Source of the DNA: Craterostigma plantagineum
Lineage: Eukaryota > Streptophyta > Magnoliopsida > Lamiales > Linderniaceae
Reading direction: 5' to 3'
Assembly (NCBI GenBank): GCA_027422505.1
Contig: JAPQWV010000338.1
Coordinates: 372,001-436,000, forward strand
Length of the DNA stretch: 64,000 bases
Position numbers and translations under genes: made by a program. This document shows, in pieces, positions 32,345 to 41,553 of the stretch. A model generated the notes under the pieces. The model had not been told where the DNA came from. It searched no databases and was given only the letters and a program-made list of their open reading frames with translations. Positions within the stretch are counted from its first letter, which is position 1. Every line of letters starts with the position of its first letter.

Positions 32345-33304
32345 TAGGGGTGTTCAAAAGATGGTTAACCGACCGAACCATACCGAAAACCGAGTTTTCG
32401 GTATGAACCGATAACCGAACCGAAAATTTCGGTTCGGTAATCGGTTATCGATTTTTATTTTTTCGGTTAATCGGTTCGGTTATGGTTATTATGTTCGGTA
32501 AACCGATTTAACCGAATAACCGAACGGTTACATATTATATTATATATATATATATATATTAACTCAATATTTATTAAACAAAGCCCAATGATTTCTTTTA
32601 GCTAGGCCCAACAGCAACCGCATCCCATTAATTAGTCCACTGACACGCCTTTCCAGTACACTGTCATCGCTAAACACGTTTCCCTAATCCACTAACCCAT
32701 TAATTAGTCCAGTGATACATCACCGCCGAAGAAATCGAAACATAAGAGTTCTTCGCAACAGAAAAAAAAAAGACCATATCGATAAATTTATGGTTCGACC
32801 CACAAGAAAGAAAACGACGATGGATCGGCTAATTTCAAGGGCGTACGGATGAGGAAATGGGAAAAGTGGGTGGCGGAGGTTCGCCGGCCGAACAGCCACG
32901 GCTGTATATGGCTGGGCTCGTACGAGACGCCGGAAGCAGCCTCCAGGGCTTACGACGCGGCCGCCGTCTGCCTTCGAGGTCCTACGATGGCGCTTAACTA
33001 ATAAAGAAAAAGGAAAGAAAATAGAAATCGACGATTAGTTCCAGACCCTACGCACTTCTCATAGGTTCAGGCGTTGAAATGAGAGGGAAATGGATTTGGG
33101 AAAGTAAATTATTATTTACTTATTGCATAATCTTCGGTTAACCAAATGGTTAACCGAAAATAACCGAAATTATTTCGGTAAAAACCGAACCGAACCGAGA
33201 AACATTCGGTTCGGTTTTCGGTTAATAAAATCAGTGAACCGAATTTTTCGGTTAACCGAATTTTCGGTATGGTTCGGTTCGGTTTTACCGAATGAGCACC
33301 CCTA
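32345..33304. mobile_element. Non-autonomous hAT element carrying an AP2 fragment (copy A only)
   Basis: 960 bp with ends TAGGGGTG...CACCCCTA and further inverted similarity (ACCGAACCATACCGAAAA on both ends). It is flanked by an 8-bp duplication, TAAGCGCG, at 32337-32344 and 33305-33312. Copy B has a single TAAGCGCG at 55732-55739 and no element, which proves the borders. 8-bp duplications and TAGGGGTG-type ends are typical of hAT elements. Subterminal sequence is rich in GGTTAACCGAA words. It contains a (TA)n run near 32541 and an AP2/ERF-like exon fragment, and has no transposase. Confidence 0.93.
32834..33001 (+). pseudogene. AP2/ERF DNA-binding domain fragment captured by the hAT element
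   Basis: The frame reads [17 protein letters not shown], then [19 protein letters not shown] and LRGPTMALN, followed by TAA. This is most of an AP2 domain: the YRG and RAYD elements, with the WLG motif, in the form seen in DREB-type ERF proteins (MRKWGKWVAEIR). The nearest in-frame upstream stop is at 32783, and the only nearby ATGs are out of frame, so no complete protein is encoded. The usual residues after the domain are missing. GC content is clearly above the flanking sequence. I infer capture of a host ERF gene exon by the transposon. Confidence 0.85.
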
Positions 33305-33312
33305 TAAGCGCG

Positions 33313-33560
33313 GATCATTGATTTTACGTGCGGGTCCCCTGATCGTAGCGCGCGGGTCCCGTGTTGTTCATCACGGGCGCAAGGTCACGAGACCCACGCG
33401 CTACGAGTAGGGAACCCGCTCGTTATAACCAGTACCACGCTTATACGCAGTGGACCCGTGCTGGGACCATCATTTTATGGGCGGGTCCCGTGAAAACGGG
33501 CCTATTCAGTTCAATTCTAAGCACGGTACTATGCTTATCAGCATAGGTCCGCACCGAATT
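33313..33560. repeat. GGGTCCC-rich array, copy A, right part
   Basis: This continues the array interrupted by the hAT element: GCGGGTCCCCTGATCGTAGC, GCGCGGGTCCCGTG, GAGACCCACGC, GTGGACCCGTGC and GGCGGGTCCCGTG. It ends near an AATTAGGGTTTGCTGCG stretch that resembles the sequence after the array at 24560. Confidence 0.65.
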
Positions 33561-34244
33561 AGGGTTTGCTGCGTTAAATTGAAGAAGACGCAGAGTAGAA
33601 AAAATACCTTCTGGGTGTTCGCGCTGATTGCCATTGTCGATTTACGCTCTAGGACTGGGTTTTACTTGCACAGAATAGTTGGACTTGCAGAGAAACGATT
33701 TGCAGGGCGTTTTGTGTGCAGGAGAGAAACGATTGAATTGAATTGAAAGTTAAAGTGGTGGTTTTCAAATGCTTTTTTACTTTTACTGTTCCATCACGGG
33801 TCAGTTACTTGCAATTAAACCTTGAAACCCTTTAATGTAATACCACTTTATGTTGATTACATAACTAACCTAATTAAATTAAATACCATAGCAATATCTA
33901 TGTTTTTAACGGAACTAAATATTATATTATAAAACATAGTTTATTTAAAATACAGTACTAATTATATTATCAGGGTCACGTACATCAATAATAGCATATC
34001 TTGATAAAATTATTAAATAATTTATTCTACCATTCTCGCCCTTCTCCACCAACCGGAGCTTGGTCGAGATCCTTATGCACGGCGTCGTTTCGGACAACCT
34101 CGATCCAACCTGGGCCTTGGATCACTTTGCTCTCAGCCTTGTCATCGTCGTTTCGGACAGCCTCGGGTGCTTGTCCTTCGATCACTTCGCTCATACCATC
34201 GTTGTCGTCGACCTCGAGAGCATCGTCGTCGCCGTTTAGGATCT
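33561..34244. other. Non-coding stretch with a possible captured first exon
   Basis: On the minus strand an ATG at 33634 opens nine codons that end at 33608 with AAG|GTATTT, a good splice-donor context, preceded by a C/T-rich leader. This could be a captured first exon, but nothing identifies the gene. 33780-34000 is AT-rich. 34027-34244 carries an acidic minus-strand frame that continues from the DEK_C-like fragment, without a recognisable domain. Confidence 0.35.
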
Positions 34245-34389
34245 GTCGATCTCGGCCACGATCCACACCTCCTTTGGGAGAGGTCGACGCCGAGGTCGGC
34301 CTCTAGACGGCGACGGCCGTGGTAGTCCAGGGATCCGAGTGACGGACGATTTCGTGGAGGCGGGCGACTATTTGGGCGTCCGTCAGCAT
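34245..34389 (-). pseudogene. DEK_C-like domain fragment, copy A
   Basis: ATG at 34389-34387 opens MLTDAQIVARLHEIVRHSD, then reaches TAG at 34305-34303. A +1 frame continues with RRRLEADLGVDLSQRR. Together these follow the pattern of the DEK C-terminal domain, which occurs at the N-terminus of plant SWIB-domain chromatin proteins (helix, SDxxTTT, VRRxLExxxGVDLS). At the end of the domain this copy lacks one C (34269 region) present in copy B. A CTCAG acceptor-like site lies before the ATG. Most likely a captured, decayed exon, given the surrounding GGGACCC arrays. Confidence 0.55.
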
Positions 34390-34499
34390 TCTTCCTGTTT
34401 TGTTTCTGAGATTATTTAAAAATGTTAGATGCTGTGTGTTTGATAAATCCAAGCCTTATATAGCTTGCAAAACGCCGTAAGAGCTTCCCAAAACTATAA

Positions 34500-34800
34500 C
34501 ATATAGCGCAGGACCAAGTCTAGTCCACGGGACCCAAGCTCTAGTGCGCGGGACCCAAGCTCTTGTGCACGGGACCCAATCTCCTGTGCGCGGGACCCAA
34601 GCTCTTATGTGAGGGCCCATGATCTAATGGGCCGGCACTAATGTGCGGGGACCATGCACTGATGCGCGGGTCCCGTGAATTTATGTGCGGGTCCCGTGAA
34701 GTTAAGTCCGGATCCCTTGAATTTATTCGCCGCACTAATGTGGGGTCCCATGATGTAACGCGCGGGTTGCCTGCTTTCAAGCAGGGTTCCCGGATCAACT
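34500..34800. repeat. GGGACCC tandem array, about 20-21 bp step, copy A
   Basis: Regular units of the form GTGCGCGGGACCCAAGCTCT recur from 34535 to 34610. The array then inverts to GCGGGTCCCGTGAA units up to 34800. Units in opposite orientation flank a less ordered centre near 34630. A donor-like CAGTGTAAGT lies beyond it on the minus strand (near 34935), so the array may sit inside an intron of the captured fragment. Confidence 0.75.
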
Positions 34801-35710
34801 GGAAGTAAATAAAAATGAACATGTTCGGCCTTCCAAACTGGAATTTCGAAGCTTTGAGAACCCATTGGAAGGGTTTAGAACTGAGAGTTACAAATTTAGA
34901 TGGTTATATTCAAAATACGACCCGGAAAAATACTTACACTGAAGCGTGAGGTTCGAATCTTTCGTTCGCCGAGGACTTTCCAGTGTTCCTTCGCCAGTGA
35001 AGAAGCTGATACGAGGTCGGGGAATTTTTCTTAAGGACGATGATGAAGAAGAAGAATAATTAGGTGAGGTGGAATGAAGGCTTTCTGCCGCAAAATGGAC
35101 GTGCAGCTTTTAATTCATTTTAGGCGTTGTATTATATTTTTGTTTTTCTTATTTTTTTATTAATATTAAGGGATTAGAAGAAGATGATTAAGTGTTAATT
35201 AAAAAGAGTGCTATTGACCAAAAAATAAGTCAAGAGTGCTATTTTTTTAAACTTGACCACGTCAAAGGCTATTTTTTAAAAAGACCCCGATTTGAGGATA
35301 GATTTGCAAGCCGCCAAATGGTTTTTGGCTCCGTGTTTTAACATAGGTAATGACTGCAATTGGGAGGCGATGAGTGATGGCTTCTGTTTGCTAGGCATCT
35401 TGAATCATCGTTGGGGAAAATTGTAGTCGGTTGGTATCTGTTTGATGACGGTTCGATGATAGTAATGAATTATAATTTAAAAAAACTAGAATTACCTATG
35501 TGTTAATTTTCGTTATTGGGCCTAAACGTTGGGCTCACTTAAGATGAGATTTTGCACATATAAATTGATGGGGTTCCATCCCTAAAACTAATTGGTTGTA
35601 GGTGGAATAGCCTATCAACTTATAAGCTACTCATTTTCTTTCCAATTATACGATGGAACACATGTGACTATTAGGGCTATCTATTTTAACAGTGTTTGAT
35701 GCCTTATCTC
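34801..35710. other. Non-coding stretch, nothing recognised
   Basis: On the minus strand, 35050-34938 looks like a leader or exon ending at TGTAAGT, possibly the 5' exon of the captured DEK_C-like gene. The remainder is AT-rich without ORFs. It is repeated in copy B with few changes. Confidence 0.4.
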
Positions 35711-36464
35711 CATAGTTGTAAAATGCGCTCTAGGCGCCCGCTATGCGCCATCAACCATGGCGAATATGGCTTAGAGGCGCTTGTTATGCACCATCAACCA
35801 TGGCGAATATGGCTTAGACGGCTAAATAATCGTCCAGGCGATTAATCGGCCACTATTCGGATTACTCGGCCCACTAGTCGGCCTAGTCGACCGATTAATC
35901 GGCATAATATTTTAACTAGAAAAAGCCCACCAAAAGCCCAACAAGTATTTAACCAAACAGAAAGCCCACTAAACCTTTGTATGCATTTATATATGTAATG
36001 TTTCAAGGTTATTTCTACAACATATTCGGTGTGGGATAGCAAAAAAGTAGGCAATATAAACATATTACACTATTTTGTCGGTTTATCTTTGAAAAGAAGA
36101 AATAAATATTGATATTATATTCATTCAACATTAATTATAGCTTTAAAATTTGGTATCACATTTTCGGTATTGATAGTCATATTTCTACCATTTTTTTTTT
36201 TGCAAAACTCCAATTAGATTCTTTATTAAATTATATATCTATTTTACTTACGTTTTGTTTTGTGATTGACATCATGTTTAAATAGATTTAATGTACATTA
36301 ACTTTCATAATGTTTACATATTTCATATGTATAAGCCTAAATAATAATAAAATACATATACCGCATAATTTCCGCGTAGAAACCGCCTAGGCCTCGCCTA
36401 GACGGCCTAGGCGCTAGGCCCCCCTCGGGTGCCTAGGTAGCGCCTAGCGCTTTTTACAACCTTG
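35711..36464. mobile_element. hAT-type MITE with CTAGGCGC-rich ends, copy A
   Basis: Ends are CATAGTTGTAAAATGCGC... and ...GCGCTTTTTACAACCTTG, near-perfect inverted repeats. It is flanked by CTTATCTC at 35703-35710 and 36465-36472 (8-bp target duplication). The subterminal parts are filled with palindromic TAGGCGCC/CGCCTAGGCG words; the middle is AT-rich. No coding capacity. It is present at the same site in copy B, so it predates the duplication. Confidence 0.88.
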
Positions 36465-36472
36465 CTTATCTC

Positions 36473-37071
36473 TAATTAAGTTGAATTGAATTTATCCTAA
36501 ATACTAGTGTGCGTAATGTGGAAAATATTGGGTTTTCTATTGACAATTTTAGATTAATAGCTTTAGAGTCTAAAAACGTTTAATTGGTCATTCGTATCGG
36601 TACTTTGAAACCTTGCTTTCGAACAACAGTGAAACAGTATTGATTTAAGATTTGTTAGCGAAGCGAAAAATTTTGCACATGTATTTTTGCACATTCACGC
36701 TAGTTTTAATATATAAATATATTTAATATGATTAGTTTAATTGAAAATTTTTAATAATATAATTTAAATCTTATATATTATTTATTATTTAAAAATAAAA
36801 TTTTCTTCCCGAGTTATCCGCACTCAACCGGTTATAGAGATGCACAATAGATTTGGAAATTAAGTACCACATAAACGCGTGATATGATACGTTAATATAC
36901 ATATATAGGGTACATATAGTAAAAATGGTACCAACAACTAAACAGGTAGTTATGTGCAAAAAACTTTATTCTACGAGGAACCTCTATATAAGTTTTTCTA
37001 ACAAGATACTGAACCGATAAAGTTTTATTCTGTTGAGAAATTAAGTGTAGATACACCTTATTGTTGACCTT
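36473..37071. other. AT-rich non-coding stretch
   Basis: Nothing recognised between the MITE and the copia LTR. Repeated in copy B. Confidence 0.5.
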
Positions 37072-38760
37072 TTTGGTCCATATATGTTAGAGAGTTTTGA
37101 TGAACGTTGTAATTGTAATGACATTAGGTCTATAAAATAAGCAATTCGATTTGGGACAAATAAAATGTCTAAGTTCATGATAATGTTCAACCATGCATTG
37201 CTAATGAGATGAAAATTGTTAAAGTGTTGAATATTTGAATTCCGTGTGATTTTGTGATGATTTGATGGAACTAGGTGATCGCATGTTATAGACAGTCCAT
37301 GAGATAGGATATATCGTTCTGTGCTATATATGGAAATAATGCATGAGATATCCTACTGAGTTATAAAAGGAAAATATGCTGTTTATATATGGAAAGTGAT
37401 ATATCCGTTGATACTTGTTTATTCCTGGACGAAAATCACTTATGCGATTCTTGCATGCTTTCCACTGTATTTAATGTGCAATATTGAATTAATATCTTTC
37501 CTTGTGCTGATTGGATTATTATATTAAGGAAAGATTTGATTTGATTGACTTTATGGATAAAGTGCTCCTATATGGTATGTGGTATAACGGGTGATAGCTC
37601 TGAAATAAGGAAAGTTGTGCCATGATGTGATAAATCGATTTAAGTAAGCTCTGATATGACTTGTGTGCTAAACATGGTAAATATATTGATTAAATGCTAT
37701 GAGCTGTACATGAAAAAGTGCTGATGCCTTGCTATCTTGTGTGCCATATTTGGAAAGTAAATCTGGATTGACTCGTTACTAGGAACTAATAGCAGGGAAT
37801 AACTTATGGAAAGTTCCGATATGGAAAATATATGCGAAGTGGTTGAATATGCTTGAGAACGAAATTGAGCTTTTATATGGAATATAATCATGCTTTAATG
37901 TTCTATATGACCGTTGTGATGATTTATTAGAAGCATGATTTATATGGTATGATTGACTCGAAAGCTACATGGAAACTATGCTTGATTTGGTGATTATTGT
38001 TTGATATGACTTTCCATGTGAAGTGCTATTAGAAAATATATGAGCAGCACTTTAGATTTTCGAAGTACAGAGAATTTGCGAATTTAAGCCAACGAGAGAT
38101 TTTTTAGCAGAGAGATACTAAGAGATTCCTGAGCCATTCACTTGCGATAGCTTTCTGCCTTACTGAGCGTTAACTTGCCTATCCATCACTGAGCGAGTGA
38201 TTTATCCGATATTCCATCATCCCCTGCCATATATTCTGTCTTCGGACGTGTTGTCTTCGGACGTGAGCAATACCAAGGAGGCAAGGTTGACGTTTACGCA
38301 CACGTGAAGGGAAGGACAAGTCCGGGGGCCCTTCGGTAGCGAGCTGTGTCTGTCGGGATCAAAGAGATTCCGAGGAACGAAACTCGGCGTGTGGTAACCT
38401 AGTAGTGTCTAGTGTTCGACTTGTTTCGGTTGTGTATTGGGCTAACCAATCAGTTTTGTATCCAGCTACGGTGCATTATAGTGATTGGTTGAACTCTTGG
38501 GAAGCAAATCCCAAGGAGAGGAGTAAACCCCAGTTGGGGATATAACATCTATAAAAATCCTGTCTCGCATTTACTTTTCAGTAATTTCGTTATCACTGTG
38601 AGACAGACCCGAAACACATCCGACGGTACTAGGATATAACAGGCATACTCGTCCCATTATTATTAGGCATATCTAAGTCACCACACTAAGGATTTGTGAA
38701 AAGAAGCATAAAATTTTATAAGCCTAATTCACCCCCCTCTTAGGCACATTTATATCTTCA
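37072..38760 (+). repeat. 5' LTR of the copia element, copy A
   Basis: The right border is set by the primer-binding site: the LTR ends ...ATCTTCA at 38760. The left border is a guess at TGTTGACC (37072); TGTTAGAG at about 37086 is an alternative. A TATAAAAA box lies at 38550-38557. The first 900 bp contain many ATATGGAAA-type words. The partner LTR is not in the window. Confidence 0.5.
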
Positions 38761-38762
38761 TT

Positions 38763-38774
38763 TGGTATCAGAGC
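38763..38774 (+). other. Primer-binding site of the copia element (initiator Met tRNA type), copy A
   Basis: TGGTATCAGAGC starts two bases after the LTR end. This is the standard complement of the 3' end of plant initiator tRNA-Met used by copia elements. Confidence 0.9.
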
Positions 38775-38819
38775 GAGTTACTCAAACGACGGGCCTAACA
38801 AGCCTGAGTTAAAGATCTA

Positions 38820-40594
38820 ATGGCTTCTTCGAATTTTGATGTTTTTGCAGAAGGACAATCCCATTCTAGGCCACCACTCTTCGATGGAACAAACTATGCT
38901 ATATGGAAAAGTCGTATGAAGGAATTCCTGCTTGCTACTGACTATGACCTGTGGGATATCATCACGACTGGACCTTACAATCCCAAGAAGGCGGATGGAA
39001 CTCCAAAGAAAGGTTCGGAGTACGATGCAACAGACAAGCGAGGAATATCCTTGAATGCCAAAGCTAAGAACATGATCGCCTGCGCGCTTACAAGAGAAGA
39101 ATACAATCGTGTGAGTTCATGCGAATCTGCCAAGGATATGTGGGAGATGCTTCAAGTCACACATGAGGGAACCACTCGAGTTGTACAAGAAAGAATAGCC
39201 CTCTTAACTCACCAATACGAGCTGTTCAAAATGGAGGACAACCTAACCGTAAGCCATATGTACGCGAGATTCATGAACATCATCAATCAAATGTTCTCGT
39301 TGGGAAAGAAAATACCAAACGGTGAGAAAGTGTGGAAAATACTGAGATCTCTTCCAAGAGAATGGAATCCCAAAGTAACTGCCATCTACGAAGCAAAGGA
39401 CTTGGACGAACTTTCCGTGTCAGAACTAATCGGATCTCTTACCACGTACGAGATGACTCAGATCCCCATCAAAGAGAAACCAACCGTCCGAAATCAACCA
39501 AACATTGCCTTTAACACCGAACAAGAAAACGTTTCAGAAGGTGAAGAAGAAACTGAGGAGGAACTAATGGAGCAGATTGCCATGCTGACCAGAAGGTTTG
39601 AAAAGTTTCGGATGAGAAGGAAGTTCAAGGGAAACTCCAAGTTCCAACCTAGGAACAAAGGAATATCGTCATCCGGGAACAACATGCAAAAATGTTTCAA
39701 TGCAACAAGCCAGGCCACTTCGCCTCAAACTGCCCGATGGAAAATGGTGACAAAAGGTAAAGAAGCAGAAAGCAATGGTCACTAACTGGGAAGAGGCCGA
39801 AAGCGAATAAGAGGAAGATCTCGCCTACATGGCCAATGATGATGATTAGGTATCTTCTTCATCCACTATTAAGAAAATTCTCTTTCTAAATGAATTATAT
39901 GCTAGGCAAGATGAATCTCATGATAACGCTTCCTCAGTTCCTGAAGTAGATGAAAAAGAAGAGATGTTTGAAATTATTCAAAATGCAGAAAGAAGGATTA
40001 AGTCGCTCAACTCACAAGTAAAGAGTCTGATTAGGCAACGAGATGACGTAGCTAGAGAGAAGCATCAAACTGATCTAGAAAATGAGCGTTTGAAAGCCGA
40101 GTTAGAAACTCTTAAGGGAGAGAAAGTCTTGTGTAATTGCAAAAGCTTAGGAAGCAAGAAAATATATCTAGAGACATGCCTGTCCTTAAGGATTTCCTAG
40201 AAGAAAAATCTCGCACAAATGATAGACTTTTTGTAGGACAACATAATCTCAACATGATACTCAGTTTTCCTAGACATGTTGGAATTACAGGGATAGGATA
40301 TTCCACAACACCTAAGCATGCTGCACCCTCACAAGATATTAGAAAGCCTAAATGTTTTTCATGCGGCCGTCACGGTCATTATGCTAACCACTGTTTCTTG
40401 AAGAAAGCTGATAAAACTAGATATATCTGGAGGCCAAAGCAGATTCCTAAGAATCAAAGTTCTAACACTGGCGCGCCTGTGTTTGTGAGATCACAATCTG
40501 TGACAGATGATATATCATTTGTTAACAGGAGTTATTTTACCACTGACCTTTTAGGACCCAATCGAAGTTGGACACCTCAGAAAAGAAATGATTC
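38820..40594 (+). pseudogene. Copia gag and gag-protease linker, copy A
   Basis: Gag begins at ATG 38820 with the UBN2-type gag core to about residue 230. It then has a basic segment and a zinc knuckle. In this copy the knuckle is destroyed by loss of one G near 39696 (TTTCAATGCAAC, compared with TTTCAAGTGCAAC in copy B). In-frame stops after the knuckle (near 39809 and 39848) are shared with copy B. Downstream is a coiled-coil segment (SLNSQVKSLIRQRDDVAREK), then a second zinc knuckle (CFSCGRHGHYANHC) at about 40350. Gag packages element RNA. The shared stops show that the element was already dead before duplication. Confidence 0.85.
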
Positions 40595-41553
40595 ATGCAG
40601 GTACAAAGAAGAAAATCCAGCAAAAAGAACAAGTGGTACCTCGACAGTGGGTGTTCCTACCATATGACAGGTGATATCAGCAAGTTTGTGTCGGTGAAAG
40701 CCTATGATGGAGGATATGTCTCCTACGCCGGCAACACTAAAGCTAAGATCATTGGGGTTGGAACTGTTGGTAACACTTTACATACTACTATAGATGACGT
40801 ATGGTTAGTTAAGAATCTAGAACATAATCTCATCAGCATTAGTCAATTATGTGATAAGGGTCATACCGTAACCTTTGAAAATGATAAGTGTATTGTTAGA
40901 AACAACGATAAGGTACTGTTTAGTGCATCTAGGGATAGGAATATTTATTGCATAACTCTTGATGATATCACTGACCAGAACGTCAAGTGCTTAGCAGTTA
41001 CACAGGATAACACCTGGTTATGGCATAGACGCTTAGGACATGCCAACATGGAATTACTGTCTCACATCACAAGCAATGCACTGGTGCGAGGTGTTCCTGA
41101 CATAAAATTCGTCAAGGACAAAACATGCAAGGAATGCCAAATGGGCAAGCAGACCAAGACATCGTTCAAGGCAAAACATGTGATATCCACATCCAGACCT
41201 CTGGAATTACTGCATCTCGACCTTTTTGGTCCTGTCCAGACGATGGCTCTGCGAGGTAAAAGATATGCCTTTGTTATCGTTGATGATTACTCCAGGTATA
41301 CTTGGGTGATATTTCTTGCACATAAGAATGAGGCACTAGATAACTTTGCATCGCTAGTTAAGAAACTTGAAAATGAAAACGAAACAAACTTATGTAGGAT
41401 ACGCAGTGATAACGGACTGGAATTTGATAGTAAGTCATTTGCATCATTCTGTGATCAGTACGGATATAGTCTTAACTTCTCTGCCCCTATAACTCCTCAA
41501 CAGAATGGCGTAGTTGAACGTAAAAATAGGGTATTACAGGAAATGGCTAGATC
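40595..41553 (+). pseudogene. Copia protease and integrase N-terminal part, copy A
   Basis: The frame has the protease site WYLDSGCSYHMTG and ISQLCDKGH. The gag-pre-integrase zinc region follows (WHRRLGHANM, CKECQMGK). The integrase core has all three catalytic acids: HLDLFGPV, RSDNGLEFDS and QQNGVVERKN. Coding ends at QEMARS, where filler sequence begins at 41554, and the frame runs on into it to 41677 without meaning. RT and RNase H are absent. Confidence 0.9.

Larger units (their letters stand above)
20871..41553 (+). repeat. Large direct duplication, copy A
   Basis: From TAAATAGTTTTGGTTT at about 20871 to GGCTAGATC at 41553 the sequence is matched nearly base for base by 44266-63982. The position offset is 23395 up to 32344, then about 22430 because of a 960-bp hAT insertion with its 8-bp duplication in this copy. 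Other differences seen are scattered substitutions and single-base indels. At the right edge the copia integrase breaks off and unrelated filler begins. At the left edge this copy keeps the original MULE context. Confidence 0.95.
37072..41553 (+). mobile_element. Ty1/copia retrotransposon, copy A, truncated in integrase
   Basis: LTR, primer-binding site, gag, protease and integrase are present in order. At 41553 the integrase breaks off and unrelated sequence starts, so RT, RNase H and the 3' LTR are missing from this copy. Gag shows motifs (EEYNRVSSCESAKDMW, THEGTTRV, HQYELFKM, SVSELIGSL) that recall the SIRE/Maximus group; this is by eye only. Copy B runs past the break and out of the window. 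Confidence 0.88.

Noticed and set aside
24326..34800. Regularly spaced GGGTCCC repeats considered as a CRISPR-like array
   Set aside because: Spacing is irregular, spacers are not of constant length, the genome is a plant nuclear one, and no cas-like gene exists.
38763..38774. tRNA-like sequence
   Set aside because: It is only the 12-base primer-binding site of the copia element; no cloverleaf can be formed.
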